64,000 nt of DNA, taken from assembly GCA_965262235.1 (NCBI GenBank), contig OZ253504.1, positions 186,001 to 250,000 on the forward strand. The letters are read 5' to 3'. A program made the translations under genes and the position numbers. Origin of the DNA: CATQGW01 sp965262235 (lineage in GTDB: Bacteria; Chloroflexota; Dehalococcoidia; Bin125). The notes beneath the pieces are model-generated. The model did not search any database. It saw nothing but the letters and a program-made list of their open reading frames with translations, and was not told the DNA's origin. Positions 1 through 9,871 of this stretch are shown here, piece by piece; the stretch's first letter is position 1, and each line of letters begins with the position of its first letter.

Positions 1-2228
1 TCAAGGGCCAGGGGCGCCCGATTGGCAGTCTCCACGATCACGGCGACCGTGCGCGTCTCGCTCTCCAGTTCGCTGTCGCCGGCCGACAGGTTGAACGACG
101 TCTCGCCAACGCTGAGCGGCGTGATCGTCAGCACGGCGTCGGTCAAGGCAACCGTGGCGACCTCAGGGTTGGCAGCCGCGCCGACCGTGTAGCTGAGCGG
201 GTCGCCGTCAGGGTCGCTGAAGAACTCCGCGAGGTTGAGCCGGGCCGGCTCGCCGCCGGCGGTCAGCTCCAGCGCCGCGATTTCGGCTGCGAGCGGCGCC
301 CTGTTGACAATCTCGATGAGCACGCGGTAGCGCCGCGTCCGACTGCCGTCCGCCGAGCTCACCGCGACCTCGATCACCGTGCCCTCGGCGATCGCGACCT
401 GATGGCCGTTCGCTGGGTCCGCGTCGGCGTCATCGGGCGCGATCACGATCAGCGCACCCTCGTGCGCCGCCGACGCCTCCACCGTGGTCTGAACCAGGCC
501 GGCGTCAACCGTGCCGCGGTACTCAAGCTCGCCGGCGTAGAACTCGCCGAACTCGACATCGCTCACGGTCAGAGACGACAGCAGGGTGATGATCGCGTCG
601 GGCAGGTTGTAGCTGTAGGCCCGCTGGTCCTGCTCGTCAACCACGTAGATGATGTGGCCGTCCGACCAGATCCCGCGCGGAGCGCCGTTGCCCGCTCTGA
701 GCAGCGAGCGGAACGTGAACTCCAGGTCCTCGTTGCGGGTCATCCCGGAGTCGTCAAACTCGTAGGCGAACAGTCGCTTGGCCCCGCCGTCCGAGACCCA
801 GAACGTGACCCCGTCCGACCACAGCCCGCGCGGACTCTTGTTCAGCTTGTCGAGCCGATGCTCGGCACGTAACTCGCCAGTCTGCAGGTCATAGACGAAG
901 AGCGTGTCTTTGACGCTGTCCAGCACGTACATCACTTCGCCGTCCGACCAGATCCCACGCGGGTCGCGGTTACGCTCCGCCAGTGCGCGGTCTCGATCGT
1001 CCAACCGCTCGCCGCCAGCCAGGTCGTAGGCAAACAGTTTGTCCTGGCCGCTGTCGGCGACCTAGACGGTCTCCCCCTCCGACCAGATCCCGTGCGAGCA
1101 GCGGTTGCGCCGGTCGAACTCGAACTCGCGCTCCGGCTGACGTTCGCCGCTCGCCAGCTCGTAGGCGTAGACCGCGTCCGCGCCCGTCGCCGCGTTCTCC
1201 AATACGTACAGCGTCGCGCCGTCCGACCATAGCCCGCTCGCCCGCCGCTGAGCGCCGTCCAACGACTCCAGGTCGCGCGTCACGTTCCAGTCGAAGTCCG
1301 CCTCCGACGGAATCGGCTCCGGCGGCGGGCCACCGCCGCCGCCACCGCCACCGCCCGTGCTACCACCGCCGCCGCCGCCTGTGCTACCACCGCCGCCGCC
1401 GCCGCCGCCTACGCTTCCGTCATCGCCACCGTCGTCGCCGCCATCATCGCCATCGCCGCCGACGGGCGACGGCGTCTGCCCGTCGCCGCAGCCCCTGGTG
1501 GCAAACTCGAGCATCGAGGGCACGGACACACCATACCAGTTGCGCGCGTAGATCTCGTAGCGGTAGGCAGTGCAGGACTCGAGCCCGGTGACCACGTGCC
1601 TTAGCCGCCGGCCGTCGAAGTGGTACGCCTTGGGCGCGCGCGCCCACTCCTGGTGGTCAGCCGCGCCGCGGATCCGGTAATAGTAGTCGAGCGTCTCAGC
1701 CACGTTGATCTCATACAGGATCGTGGCGCCGTTCGCGGTCGCCGTTCCCAACGCCAACCCGGACGGCGGCGGCGGCGGCACTCCCGGTGTGGCCGTGGTG
1801 CTCACCGTCGATCCGTCGATCAGCACGCCGGCGGCGTTGTACGCATGCATCTCGATCGCATAGGTGCGGAAGTTTATCAGCGGCAAAGACTCGCAAAGTG
1901 CGGCCGGCGGAGTGTTGCAGTGTCTGTCGATCGTGACCGAGCCCGTGGCCGCCACCGGCACTGCGATCAGCGTGCCCTGATCATAGAACCCGGTGCCTAG
2001 TTGGTCGGGTTTATCCACCAACCACTGGTAGCGTAACGTGGCTGCGACCTCGGCCGGGTCCGTGGCGGGTTCGTTGTAAACCCAGGAGAAGCTGAACGAC
2101 CCGTCCCTCTCCTCGTCGACCGTCAGCACCAGATCAGGATCGGACGGGTTCTGCGCCTGCGTCGGGCTCGAAGCGCCCAGGAACAAGAGTGTCGTTAGTA
2201 GCAGCGTGGATGCGGCGAGGAGTCTCAC
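1..2228 (-). pseudogene. Secreted FN3/beta-propeller surface protein, one in-frame TAG, runs off left edge
   Basis: The gene reads leftward from a GTG at 2228 and leaves the window at 1. The N-terminus is a typical Sec signal peptide (MRLLAAST... to about residue 26). An Ig/FN3-type region follows (fibronectin-like core at about residues 155-245), then a Gly/Ser-rich linker (about 250-300). Next comes a propeller with repeated (R/G)GIWSDG and AYD(L)xSGER motifs, a cadherin-like beta-sandwich and dystroglycan/cadherin-like repeats. A TAG at 1062-1064 interrupts the frame, which stays open on both sides. The homologous repeat in the 14-19 kb protein has Trp here (IWIADSGQD versus V-stop-VADSGQD). 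It is either a surface protein inactivated by a nonsense mutation or one that needs readthrough. The architecture matches the genes at 6.5-13 and 13.3-19 kb, so they are paralogues. The partner or ligand is unknown. Confidence 0.75.
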
Positions 2229-2238
2229 CCCCCCCCCC
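2228..2238 (-). promoter_or_regulatory. G11 homopolymer overlapping the GTG start
   Basis: On the minus strand a run of eleven G residues ends in the first base of the GTG start of the surface protein. It occupies the ribosome-binding region, so slippage would change spacing or identity of the start. An AT-rich GTATAT stretch lies about 15-20 bases further upstream and could be a -10 element. Confidence 0.4.
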
Positions 2239-2733
2239 TCTCTCGATTCGTATATACACTCGCATAACGGACATCATGCCTGCCTCCCTGTTGCTCGGCG
2301 GTCATACGGGCTCACAGCCGCAGCGGCCCTCTGCATCCGCTGTGGCAAACGCCCGGCCGGCTCCCTAACGGCGTTTCGGGCGCCGTCCGGGTGTGCACGC
2401 GGAGGAGTCGAGCGCGGTTGAAACGAACGCAGAGCGACCCTGCTATGGCCGGGAGACGAACGTCCTGGGGCAACGTCTGTACCCGATCGCGACGGGAGGC
2501 TCACGGCGCCGCGGGCCGCGGCGGCGGCCATCTCCACTCCGTCGAGGACTGGGCTTACTCGTCGATCGGTGCGGGTCATCGCTGCACCTCCCAAACGTCG
2601 TATCACTGCCTGGGCCTGTCACTGCGGCCAACATGGCTGGCCGCCCGTAAGGATCGCCTTCGCTTGAACGCTATTGCGCCGTCGTGTCGTGGGTTAGGCG
2701 TAAACGCCTAATTTGTAATAGGCATTTGTCTAC
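2239..2733. other. Intergenic region with no recognisable gene
   Basis: Short open frames exist on both strands, but they have Arg/Pro/Ser-rich frame-shadow composition and no recognisable domain. The only notable sites are the AT-rich promoter-like stretch near 2250-2262 and the inverted motif at 2717-2734. Confidence 0.5.
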
Positions 2734-2734
2734 A
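2717..2734 (-). promoter_or_regulatory. Copy 1 of TGTAGACAAATRCCTAT motif
   Basis: Read on the minus strand this is TGTAGACAAATGCCTATT. It differs at one base within the shared 17 bases from the motif at 6424-6440, which lies in the opposite orientation. A shorter version is at 3938-3955. All three copies lie around the two-component genes, so an operator role is possible but untested. Confidence 0.35.
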
Positions 2735-3098
2735 TGGCTCGTGGGGGCAAATGCACTACAAACAGAGACCAAATGCCCGATATCGCGGCCGCGCTGGCCC
2801 GGGCCGCAAACTGGCCGGTCTTCTCAGGCGATTCCCTGGTCAGCGCGCTCGAATCGGCCCTGATTGTGACATTGATTGGCGCGTTCGTCAGCCTGCTCAG
2901 CTCGCCTGTGGCCGATTCCATGACCCGCGAGGTGCGTGACCCACACCACGAACTGATCGGGCAGGGATTGGGCAACTCGGGGAGCGACTGGGCCACACGG
3001 TCTCCGGCCTGCTCACTGGACTGTCCAGAGCCGCAACCGTGCTGACCACCGTGGTCAACATCCGAGCCGGCGGACGCACGCCGCGCTCCGCGCACTAA
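2734..3098 (+). pseudogene. SulP-family anion permease fragment
   Basis: The conceptual product contains SALESALIVTLIGAFVSLL, then PVADSMT and HELIGQGLGN. These match the SulP block in which E-SLLSA-VADGMTG is followed by ELVAQGxAN. After about 2985 the frame breaks, and the neighbouring frame continues with LSRAATVLTTVVNIRAGGRT, the next part of the same SulP segment. Only about 110 residues remain of a protein that is normally 500-600 residues, and both ends are missing. It is a decayed piece with no promoter context, and the assignment rests on motif recall. Confidence 0.6.
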
Positions 3099-3099
3099 G

Positions 3100-3923
3100 G
3101 ACCAGGAACGATCTCATCTGATCCGAACGCAATCGCGCTGCTCCGGCGTTTCGGGCCGACCGGCTCAGCCTGTCCGTTCCCGCTCGAGGGTAGGCGCCGA
3201 CTCGCACTGTGAGGCGGCGGCGGGCTGAGGCCCCTGGCCCCGGCCCGCGGGCGCTCCAGATGCGTGAGGACCGGGGGCACGCCTGGGGTCATGGCGTCTG
3301 CTGGCCGGGTTCCCGGTCCTCCGCGAATCGGTAGCCGACACCCGGTGCCGAGGAGATGTACTTGGGGCGCTTCGCATCGCCGCCGAGCGTGCGGCGTAGT
3401 CGCTTGATCGAGCTGATGACGGGTACCTGTGCGATGCCGGGGATCCGCTTCATGAGGACGATGCCGTGGGGCTCCGGCAGGATCGGGTCCATCAGGACCA
3501 GGCTGGGCCGTTCCGTCTCGACAAGGCCGAGGACCTCGTCGTGGTCGGTCGTCGCGATGGAGCCGAAGCCAGCCTTGGCGAGCAGGTCCCGGACGTAGCG
3601 GAGCGTCGCTGGCTCGTCGTCCACCACCAGAGTCCGTTCCCTGGCACTCACCGCCTGCGCGAGGGGCGCGACGCGGGGGCCCCGCGGCTCCGCTGGCGCT
3701 GCTTCGGCCGCGGGCGGGCTGGAAGGTGAAGCGGGATCCGGTTTCCGGTCCATCGCTCTCGGCCCGGATGCGCCCGCCGGGGGCCTTTACGACCCCTTTC
3801 GAGATAGCCAGGCACAGCCCCGACACGGCGATCTCCGGCTCCCCGCTGACGCGCTCGATGCGGGAGAACTTGCGGAAGAGGGGGCAGGCGATCGCGCGAC
3901 ACCCCCGTGCGCTCGTCAAACAC
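3100..3923 (-). pseudogene. Hybrid sensor kinase-receiver-winged-helix remnant
   Basis: At the right end (about 3740-3900, minus strand) is a degraded HATPase tail, including GLCLAISKGVVKAPGGRI and SDGPETGSRFTF, where families normally read GLGLAISKGIVEAHGG. After a frame change near 3745 a receiver domain follows at 3289-3753, with VVDDEPATLRYVRDLL and LVLMDPILPEPHGI. The receiver breaks after VISS and jumps to LRRTLGGDAKRPKYI and APGVGYRF, the end of an OmpR-type winged helix. The phospho-acceptor half of the kinase and most of the DNA-binding domain are missing. It is a dead copy of the one-protein kinase-regulator type common in some Chloroflexota. Confidence 0.65.
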
Positions 3924-3937
3924 CCAGCCTAAGGAAT

Positions 3938-3955
3938 GGGTAAATACCTATGTCC
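3938..3955 (+). promoter_or_regulatory. Short copy of the AAATACCTAT motif
   Basis: GGGTAAATACCTATGTCC shares the core AAATACCTAT with the copy at 6424-6440. It lies 212 bases before the probable kinase start at 4167, in the 243-base gap between the dead hybrid kinase and that gene, and could be a control site for it. Confidence 0.3.
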
Positions 3956-4166
3956 GTGAGGTTCACGCGCCGTGGATGCCTTCAATTCCTTGGCCTAGAT
4001 TCAGGGCGATCCGAACGAAGATTGGACGGGTATTTCGACTTCGTCGGTTTGACTTCTCTGACCCTCTCCGCTCTAAACCGAGTCCACCGCCCCGGGCAGA
4101 GGGACACATCGCATTCCAGCCGCAATCTGCCGGCAGCCAATCTGATGGAGACGAGCCCTGAATCCG

Positions 4167-5384
4167 GTGAGCACAGCGGCCAGCGCGTTGCCAACCCTCC
4201 TGCGGAGCCTCGACCTGCCGGAGCCGGGCGAATTGCGCCGCGTGGCCGGGATCTACGTCTGGGGACGCTGGATCGTGTGGTCGCTTACCATGTTCGCCTG
4301 GCTGTACCCACCCGACGCCGCCGATCCGGGTTATGCGCCGAACGCAGCCCTTGCAGCGCTGCTGTTCGTCACCAACGGATACCTGCACTACCGGGTCGCC
4401 ACGGATCGGACTGTGTCCTGGCGGTGGATGCTTGGGCTGATCGCCCTGGACGTCGCGATGCTCAGCGCCGGCGTGGTGGCCTACCGCGGGTTCGGCAGCC
4501 CCTTCTTCGTGGGGTACTACCCAACCCTCGCCATGTTCGCGGTGGTCTTCGGATCGATCAGGCTCACACTCGTCGGGGTTACGATCACGGCAATCGTCTA
4601 CGCAGCGCTCTGCCTCGTGGTCGAGCCCCGGTTGGACTTCTCAACGGACGATGAGGACATCTTGGTGATGCGGGTTGCCGGGATGTACCTGGTGGTGGTG
4701 GTCGTCAACCTGATCTCCAGGGTGGAGCGGATCACGAGGATGGAGGCGGTGGAGCGGGAAGGAGCGCTGTAGCGCGAGCGCATCGAGCTCTCCCACGCCA
4801 TCCACAACACGATCGCCCAGTCCGCCTATATGATTGGAATCGGGCTCGAGCGGGCGAAGGAGCTTGCCGACAGGTCGAACGAGGACCTGATGTCTACGCT
4901 TGAAGAGACCTCGGCCCTGTCCAGGTCGGCGATGTGGGAGCTCAGGCACCCGATGGAGATCGGCGAGATCTTCGAGGGCATGGAGCTTGGCGGGGTGCTG
5001 GAGTCGCTCGTGGCGACCTTCTCGACCATCTCCTCCATTCCTGCCGACCTGGTGCAGTCGGGTGTCGAACCGCCCCTGCCCACCGCAAGGCGCGGCGCAC
5101 TGTTCACCATCGCCTTCAACGCCCTGACCAACGCGCTCCGCCACTCCGATGCGAGTCATGTCCGCGTCGGCCTGGACTTCGAGCGCGACGGCCTGCGGAT
5201 GTCGATCGCCGACGATGGGACCGGTCTCCCTGCTGACTACGAATCCCGGGGCCAGGGCTTCAGGAACATGAGGGAGGACGCTGAGCGCCTGGGCGGCGGG
5301 CTTGTCGTGGAGACGAGCGGGTCCGAATGGAGAACCACGGTGACCTGCGTGATTCCCTATGAGCGCATGAACGGAGCGAGCTAG
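4167..5384 (+). pseudogene. NarL-type sensor histidine kinase with in-frame TAG
   Basis: The start is a GTG at 4167. Residues 1-190 carry about five to six membrane segments and no recognisable sensor domain. A coiled linker (RVERITRMEAVEREGAL) reaches a TAG at 4770-4772, and the same frame then continues RERIELSHAIHNTIAQ, the HisKA_3 dimerisation/phosphorylation box, with His in AIHN. The HATPase domain follows, with ALTNALRHS and ADDGTGLP, and ends at 5384. Homologues usually read (L/Q)RER at the TAG position, so a CAG-to-TAG change is likely. The response regulator starts two bases downstream. Without readthrough only the membrane half is made. A restart at the ATG 4830 would lack the phosphorylation box. 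Confidence 0.8.
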
Positions 5385-5385
5385 C

Positions 5386-6039
5386 ATGCCGTCAACCCCG
5401 GTCCGAGTGTTGCTGGCGGATGATCACCCGGTCATGCGCGACGGTATTCAGCAATTGCTGGAGCGAACCGGCGAGTTCGAGGTGGCGGGACACGCGGGCG
5501 ACGGGGAGGCGGCGGAGCGGATGGCGAAGGAGCTTGTCCCCGATCTCGTCATCATGGACGTGCTGATGCCGGGCCGGGACGGCATCGCCGCGTGCCGTGA
5601 AATCGTGGACGCGCAGCCCGACATCAGAGTGCTCATCCTGACCGCTTCGACTGAAAAGAACGCCGTCATCGAGGCAGTGGCCGCGGGCGCCCACGGATAC
5701 CTTCAGAAGTTCACCGAGACAGAGCAGCTGTTGGCTACGGTCAGGGACGTCGCCAACGGCGAATACCGGATCCCGCGCGACGCGATGAGACGCGTGTTCG
5801 GGCGATTGCGCAACGCGCCCGTCCAGGGTGGCGCTTCAGAGCGGCTCGCGCTCACCGAGCGGGAGCGGGAGATACTCACACAGTTCGCAAAGGGCATGTC
5901 GTACTCCGCCATCGCCGAGTCCAGGGGCAACCGGCCTTCGACGATCCGCAACACCATCTACGGGACACAGGACAAGCTGGGATGCGACAACAAGCAGCAG
6001 GTCATCGTCTGGGCTGTGCGAAACGGACTGCTGGATTGA
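5386..6039 (+). CDS. LuxR/NarL-family response regulator
   Basis: This is an intact 217-residue regulator. The receiver domain (about residues 6-125) has the acidic pair in LLADDHPVMRDG, the phospho-acceptor Asp in LVIMDVLMPGRDG, and the T and K positions in LILTAS and GYLQKF. The LuxR-type HTH (about 150-215) contains LTEREREILTQFAKGMS, with the second helix in NRPSTIRNTIYG. The gene starts two bases after the kinase stop, so the two form an operon, and the cognate kinase is expected to phosphorylate it. It is intact although the kinase carries a nonsense codon. Its targets are unknown; the AAATRCCTA motifs nearby are candidates. Confidence 0.93.
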   Translation: MPSTPVRVLLADDHPVMRDGIQQLLERTGEFEVAGHAGDGEAAERMAKELVPDLVIMDVLMPGRDGIAACREIVDAQPDIRVLILTASTEKNAVIEAVAAGAHGYLQKFTETEQLLATVRDVANGEYRIPRDAMRRVFGRLRNAPVQGGASERLALTEREREILTQFAKGMSYSAIAESRGNRPSTIRNTIYGTQDKLGCDNKQQVIVWAVRNGLLD

Positions 6040-6542
6040 AATTTGCGTCAACTCCCATCTCGGATTCGGCCGCGGACCATGATGCGTCAGGAAGCCCTGT
6101 TCCCGCACTACCCTCGGCCTCTGCTTTCAATCACGGACTCGGTCAGGCGCTGAAGCTTGCCCTTCACGCTCAGCTGAGTTTCTTCCACACCAATTCCCCA
6201 TAGGCTCGACAATACCTCCACCGCCCGCCCAACGCCCCACGGTACGGTAGACCCCCAACCCTACGCGCGCGAACGACTGACATTGCCGATGCTGCACGCC
6301 CGGATGTCCTGGGCCCGTCCTGCATAGTCATTGAGCCAATGCCGGCCTGCTTACCGCCCGCTCTGGCGCGGCCGCAACAGGCCATGTGTCTCTGTTCGTA
6401 GGGTGATTTGCCCACACCAGCGCTGTAGACAAATACCTATGAAGATCGGGCGTCTGGGCCCTATCCACAACACGGAGTCGGCATATCGTGCTGCAAGTCG
6501 CGGCCGTTCCAGGCGGCCGGCCAAACGAGGGATGTGCATCTG
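6040..6542. other. Intergenic region upstream of the split surface protein
   Basis: No convincing gene is seen on either strand. It contains the 17-base motif at 6424-6440 about 100 bases before the surface-protein ATG, and no clear terminator after the regulator. Confidence 0.5.
6424..6440 (+). promoter_or_regulatory. Copy 2 of TGTAGACAAATRCCTAT motif
   Basis: TGTAGACAAATACCTAT matches the inverted copy at 2717-2734 and lies about 100 bases upstream of the ATG at 6543. Its position fits an operator or promoter element for the surface protein, possibly recognised by the adjacent NarL-type regulator (inference). Confidence 0.35.
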
Positions 6543-8696
6543 ATGGCTGCAAAGATGATTGTTCACGTCGCTCCAATTGCGGCGATGCTCGTTGTGCTGG
6601 TCGTCGCTGCCGCCGTCTTGCTCCCCGCGCCCGCGGCCCAGGCCCAGACGCCGACCGTGCCGCTGGTCAGCAACCTGGGTTAGGACAAAGACGCAACCCG
6701 GCTATTGGGTACATACCCTGCTGTGGCATTCACCATCGGCCCGGACGGCTACGAAATGACCGCCGTGAAGCTGGCCTTCAACAACTCGGCTCAGCAAACG
6801 GATGTGCACGTGGAGCTCTGGTCGGCCAACGGCTCGGCGCCGGGTGCACGCATCACGCGCCTGCGCAATCCGGGCAACCTGACGAGTGCCGGCATCAAGA
6901 CGTTCTCAGCCCCGGCCGACACGATCTTGTCCGCGGACACGACCTATTTCATCGTCGCCTTCCTCACTACACCGCTCAACTTCCCGGCCGTGCAGCTCTC
7001 CAACTCCGACGCTGAGGACGTGGCTTCGCTCTCGGGCTGGAGCATTGGCGACCAGGGCTACGTCCGCTCGGGCGGTTCCTGGACCGCCACCGATCGCACG
7101 ATGAAGGTAGCGGTGGAGGGTTCCGTCGTCGCCAGCCCAGACGAGATCTGGTCGGACATCCTGACGGCGGCGGTCCTGCCAGAACCCGATGAAATCGGAT
7201 ACTCGCGCACCGGGGAGGGCGGGGGCGCGGGCGGTGGCAGGCTCACTGACAAAACATTCGTCCACGGCGGAGACACCTACACGATCGCGGGGCTCGCGGT
7301 CAGAGTGGCCACCAACGGCGGCTTCATCATGTTCTGCCCGGATCGATTGATCGATACCGCCGTGGTCCTGACGCTCCATGTCGACGGCGCTGAGTACCCC
7401 CTGGCTTGGATGGGCCACAACAGTATGTGGAACAGCCAGGGAGAAGTGTGTTACTCAACGGATTTCAGGGGCACGACCTGGACTGCCGGCAGCACGCATG
7501 CGATTCGCCTTACGAGCACCGGCGAGGTGGCCCCCACGCAGCCGGCGCCCACCGGTCAAGTCGTGTGGTCGGGCAGGGTGACGGTTGGGCAAGACGACTG
7601 CACCTATGTCGACGAAAATTGTTCTCAGGTCGGATACCGTGCAGGATCGTCGGATCATGCATTCGGTTCATTTCTGGCGGGCACTTCCAGCACGTTCACC
7701 TACGCGGGGACGCAATTCACAATCAAGCGGTTTGCGACGCGAGCAATCAGCGGAAGGGTCTACGGCGCGGACCTGTATCTGACCCTCGATCGTTGGGGCC
7801 TGCCCTTCACCTATCTGAACTTCGAGTTTAATGCGGACGGGCGCGATAAGAGCTGGTCGTATCCCCTCGTCGATGGGTTAACCAACGCCATTGGCCACCA
7901 TAGATGGTTATGGAAGCTCCGTACCAAGGGCGCCCCGCTCATGACGGACGGCGCAGTATACGACGTCCGCATCGTGGAGCGGGCGCCGTTTGCGCCCAAT
8001 GGGCTGGTCGGCAATGTGCACCAATACAGCGGCACCTACGGCTCGGATTGGAGATCCCACGGCAACATCATCCGCCAACACTTCACGACCGGCCCCAACG
8101 CGCCCGGCTACCGCCTGGACAGCATTGCGTTGCCGCATCTCCGCGCATCCGGCCCGGTCGAGATCTCGCTGTGGCGGACGGATCACGATGGCCAGCGGGG
8201 CCCGACTCCGACCTTCCTCGGCACCCTGGGCTCTGTTGCGAGCTTGCTCGCCTATTTCAACCCCCCTGACGGGGTGATTAACAGCACGATGAAAGCGGGC
8301 AAACTGACCTACGCGCTGCCCTCGCCCGTGACGCTGGCCGCCAACACCGAGTACCAGATCCTGATCGAGCCACATAGCGATAGTGGGGTCTCGGTGCCGG
8401 TCACGGTCTCCCGCGCGGATGACGCGGCCTCGGCGTCCGGCTGGAGCATCGCCGACAGCGGCTTCAGCTTTGGGCTCGTCACCGTCCAGAAATACGGCCC
8501 CCTCGTGGACTTTTACGGTAAGCCGATCCTGGACAATAGTAACGATCCAGTCTCCGGCTACTACGACTTTGAGTACTGGGGTTGGCGTCCCAGTGTCTAC
8601 CTCCTCGCGTTCCAGCTCAGCGGCGAGACGCTCGAGGCAACCGGGCAGCAGGGCGCGCTGCTGCCCGAGGTGACGCTCTCGGCGGAGGCGACAGAG
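6543..8696 (+). pseudogene. Giant surface protein, N-terminal part, TAG then IS110 interruption
   Basis: The ATG at 6543 begins a clear signal peptide (hydrophobic IAAMLVVLVVAAAVLLPAPA, cleavage near AQA). A TAG at 6681-6683 follows SNLG, where relatives read SNLGQ; the frame then continues to 8708. The remainder has a choice-of-anchor type beta domain (YEMTAVKLAFNNSA...), two copies of the roughly 120-residue WSG(R/T)xTVG domain with a VDGAEYPLA strand, and another copy of the first domain type (YRLDSIALPHLRA). At 8696 the frame enters the IS110 element. Joining 8696 to 9872 gives AEATEGAALEF without a break. The reconstructed gene runs to 13132 and would encode about 1,520 residues. Without readthrough or restart only about 46 residues are made. 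Confidence 0.8.
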
Positions 8697-8716
8697 CAAC
8701 TGTGTTGAGGATCAAC

Positions 8717-9654
8717 TCAGTGGGCGCTGTTGGGGCTCAAGTCGCGCCAGGGGGTGTGGTGTTTGAGCATCGCGTTGAGGATCACGAGCAGCTTGCGCAT
8801 GCAGGCGGTGAGCGCCACCTTTTTGGGCTTGCCGGCCGCGAGCAGGCGTTGGTAGAAGGCGCGGATCAGCGGGTTGTGGCGGCTGGCGCTGAGCGCGCCC
8901 ATGTAGAGCACGGCGCGCACCCGGGCGCGCCCGCCCCAGATCGTGCGTCTGCCGCGCAGTCGGCCGCTGTCGCGGTTGAACGGCGCCACGCCGACCAGCG
9001 CGGCGGCCTGGCGGCGGTCCAGCCGGCCCAGCTCCGGCAGCTCGGCCAGCAGCGTCAGTGAGAGCTGCTCGCCCACGCCCGGCACGCTGCGCAGCAGCTG
9101 ATCACGCTCACGCCAGACCGGACTGCTGCGCAGCAGCCGCTGCAGCTCGGCCTCAAGCGCGCCCAGCTGCTGTTCCAGCCAGGCGATGTGGGCCTTGATG
9201 TCGGGCCGCACCGCGGCGCCGGCGCGGGTCAGCCGCTGGCCTTCGGAGACCAGCATCCCGACCAGCTGGCGACGTCGCGCGAGCAGCTGGTACAGGGTCT
9301 GGGTCTGGGCGTCGCTGAGCGGCCGCACGGCCTCCGCGAAGTGCGCCAGGACGGCCGCGTCGAGGGCGTCGGTCTTGGCCGGCCGGTCGCGCGGGCGAAG
9401 TCGCGCGTCTGGCGCGGATTGACCACCACGACCGGCAGCGCCGCCGCGGCCAGCGCCGCGACCAGCTCCAGCTCCAGACCGCCGGTCGCCTCCAGCACGA
9501 CCAGCGCGGGAGCCAGCGCCTGCAGCCGCGCGAGCAGCTGCTCCAGCCCGGCCGCGTCGTGCTCAACCCGCCAGCGCTCGCCGCTCGGCCGCAGCGCCAC
9601 ATCGAGCATCTCCTTGGCCACATCGATCCCCACGTAGGTCGCTTCCTGCTGCAT
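8717..9654 (-). pseudogene. IS110-family transposase, frameshifted
   Basis: The N-terminal part (9654 to about 9380) has the RuvC-like DEDD domain: TYVGIDVAKEMLDVAL with the first Asp, VLEATGGLE with the Glu, then VNPRQTRDFARATGR. The frame shifts by one base near 9375-9385, where the family reads RxAKTDALDAAVLA (third and fourth Asp). The C-terminal part (to 8717) has the Transposase_20 helix-hairpin region, LRSVPGVGEQLSLTLLAELP, followed by ASRHNPLI and the catalytic-serine region of the family. The total is about 312 residues, near the family norm. These enzymes recombine DNA using a bridge RNA (established for IS621 and relatives). Active only if the shift is corrected or is a sequencing error. 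Confidence 0.88.
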
Positions 9655-9861
9655 CGCACGCTCCTATCCTTGAGTGGCCCGTCCTTGCAAGATGCGGGCT
9701 CGGTTGGCCCCGGCAACTGTTCGGGCTCAATTCGTGGACGGGGTGCGGCGACCCAAGCTCTGTCACGGCCTTCGCGGCCCAGGGGGCACCGGTCTGCCGC
9801 ACCCCGGTTCGACTCAGAAACCAGCAGCTCCCGAGCCAGCGCGAACATACAAGGGGGCAGC
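9655..9861 (-). ncRNA. IS110 upstream end, candidate bridge RNA
   Basis: IS110-subgroup elements encode a structured bridge RNA in the long non-coding end just before the transposase. Here that end is about 207 bases. On the transposase-sense strand it contains GTGACAGAG (9758-9766 on the plus strand as its complement), which matches the insertion-site repeat GCGACAGAG at 8 of 9 positions. This would fit a target-recognition loop. The outermost 69 bases are conserved in a second place in the window. RNA expression and fold cannot be shown from sequence alone. Confidence 0.4.
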
Positions 9862-9871
9862 GGCGACAGAG

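Larger units (their letters stand above)
8697..9871 (-). mobile_element. IS110-family insertion sequence inside the surface gene
   Basis: The element lies between two copies of GGCGACAGAG (8687-8696 and 9862-9871). Deleting 8697-9871 (1,175 bases) rejoins the host frame exactly. It encodes a DEDD/Transposase_20 protein on the minus strand, has only about 20 bases beyond the transposase stop and about 207 bases before its start, and shows no obvious terminal inverted repeats. All of this is typical of the IS110 subgroup. The transposase frame is broken, so this copy is probably inactive by itself. The far 69 bases of its upstream end recur alone at 60351-60419. Confidence 0.85.
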
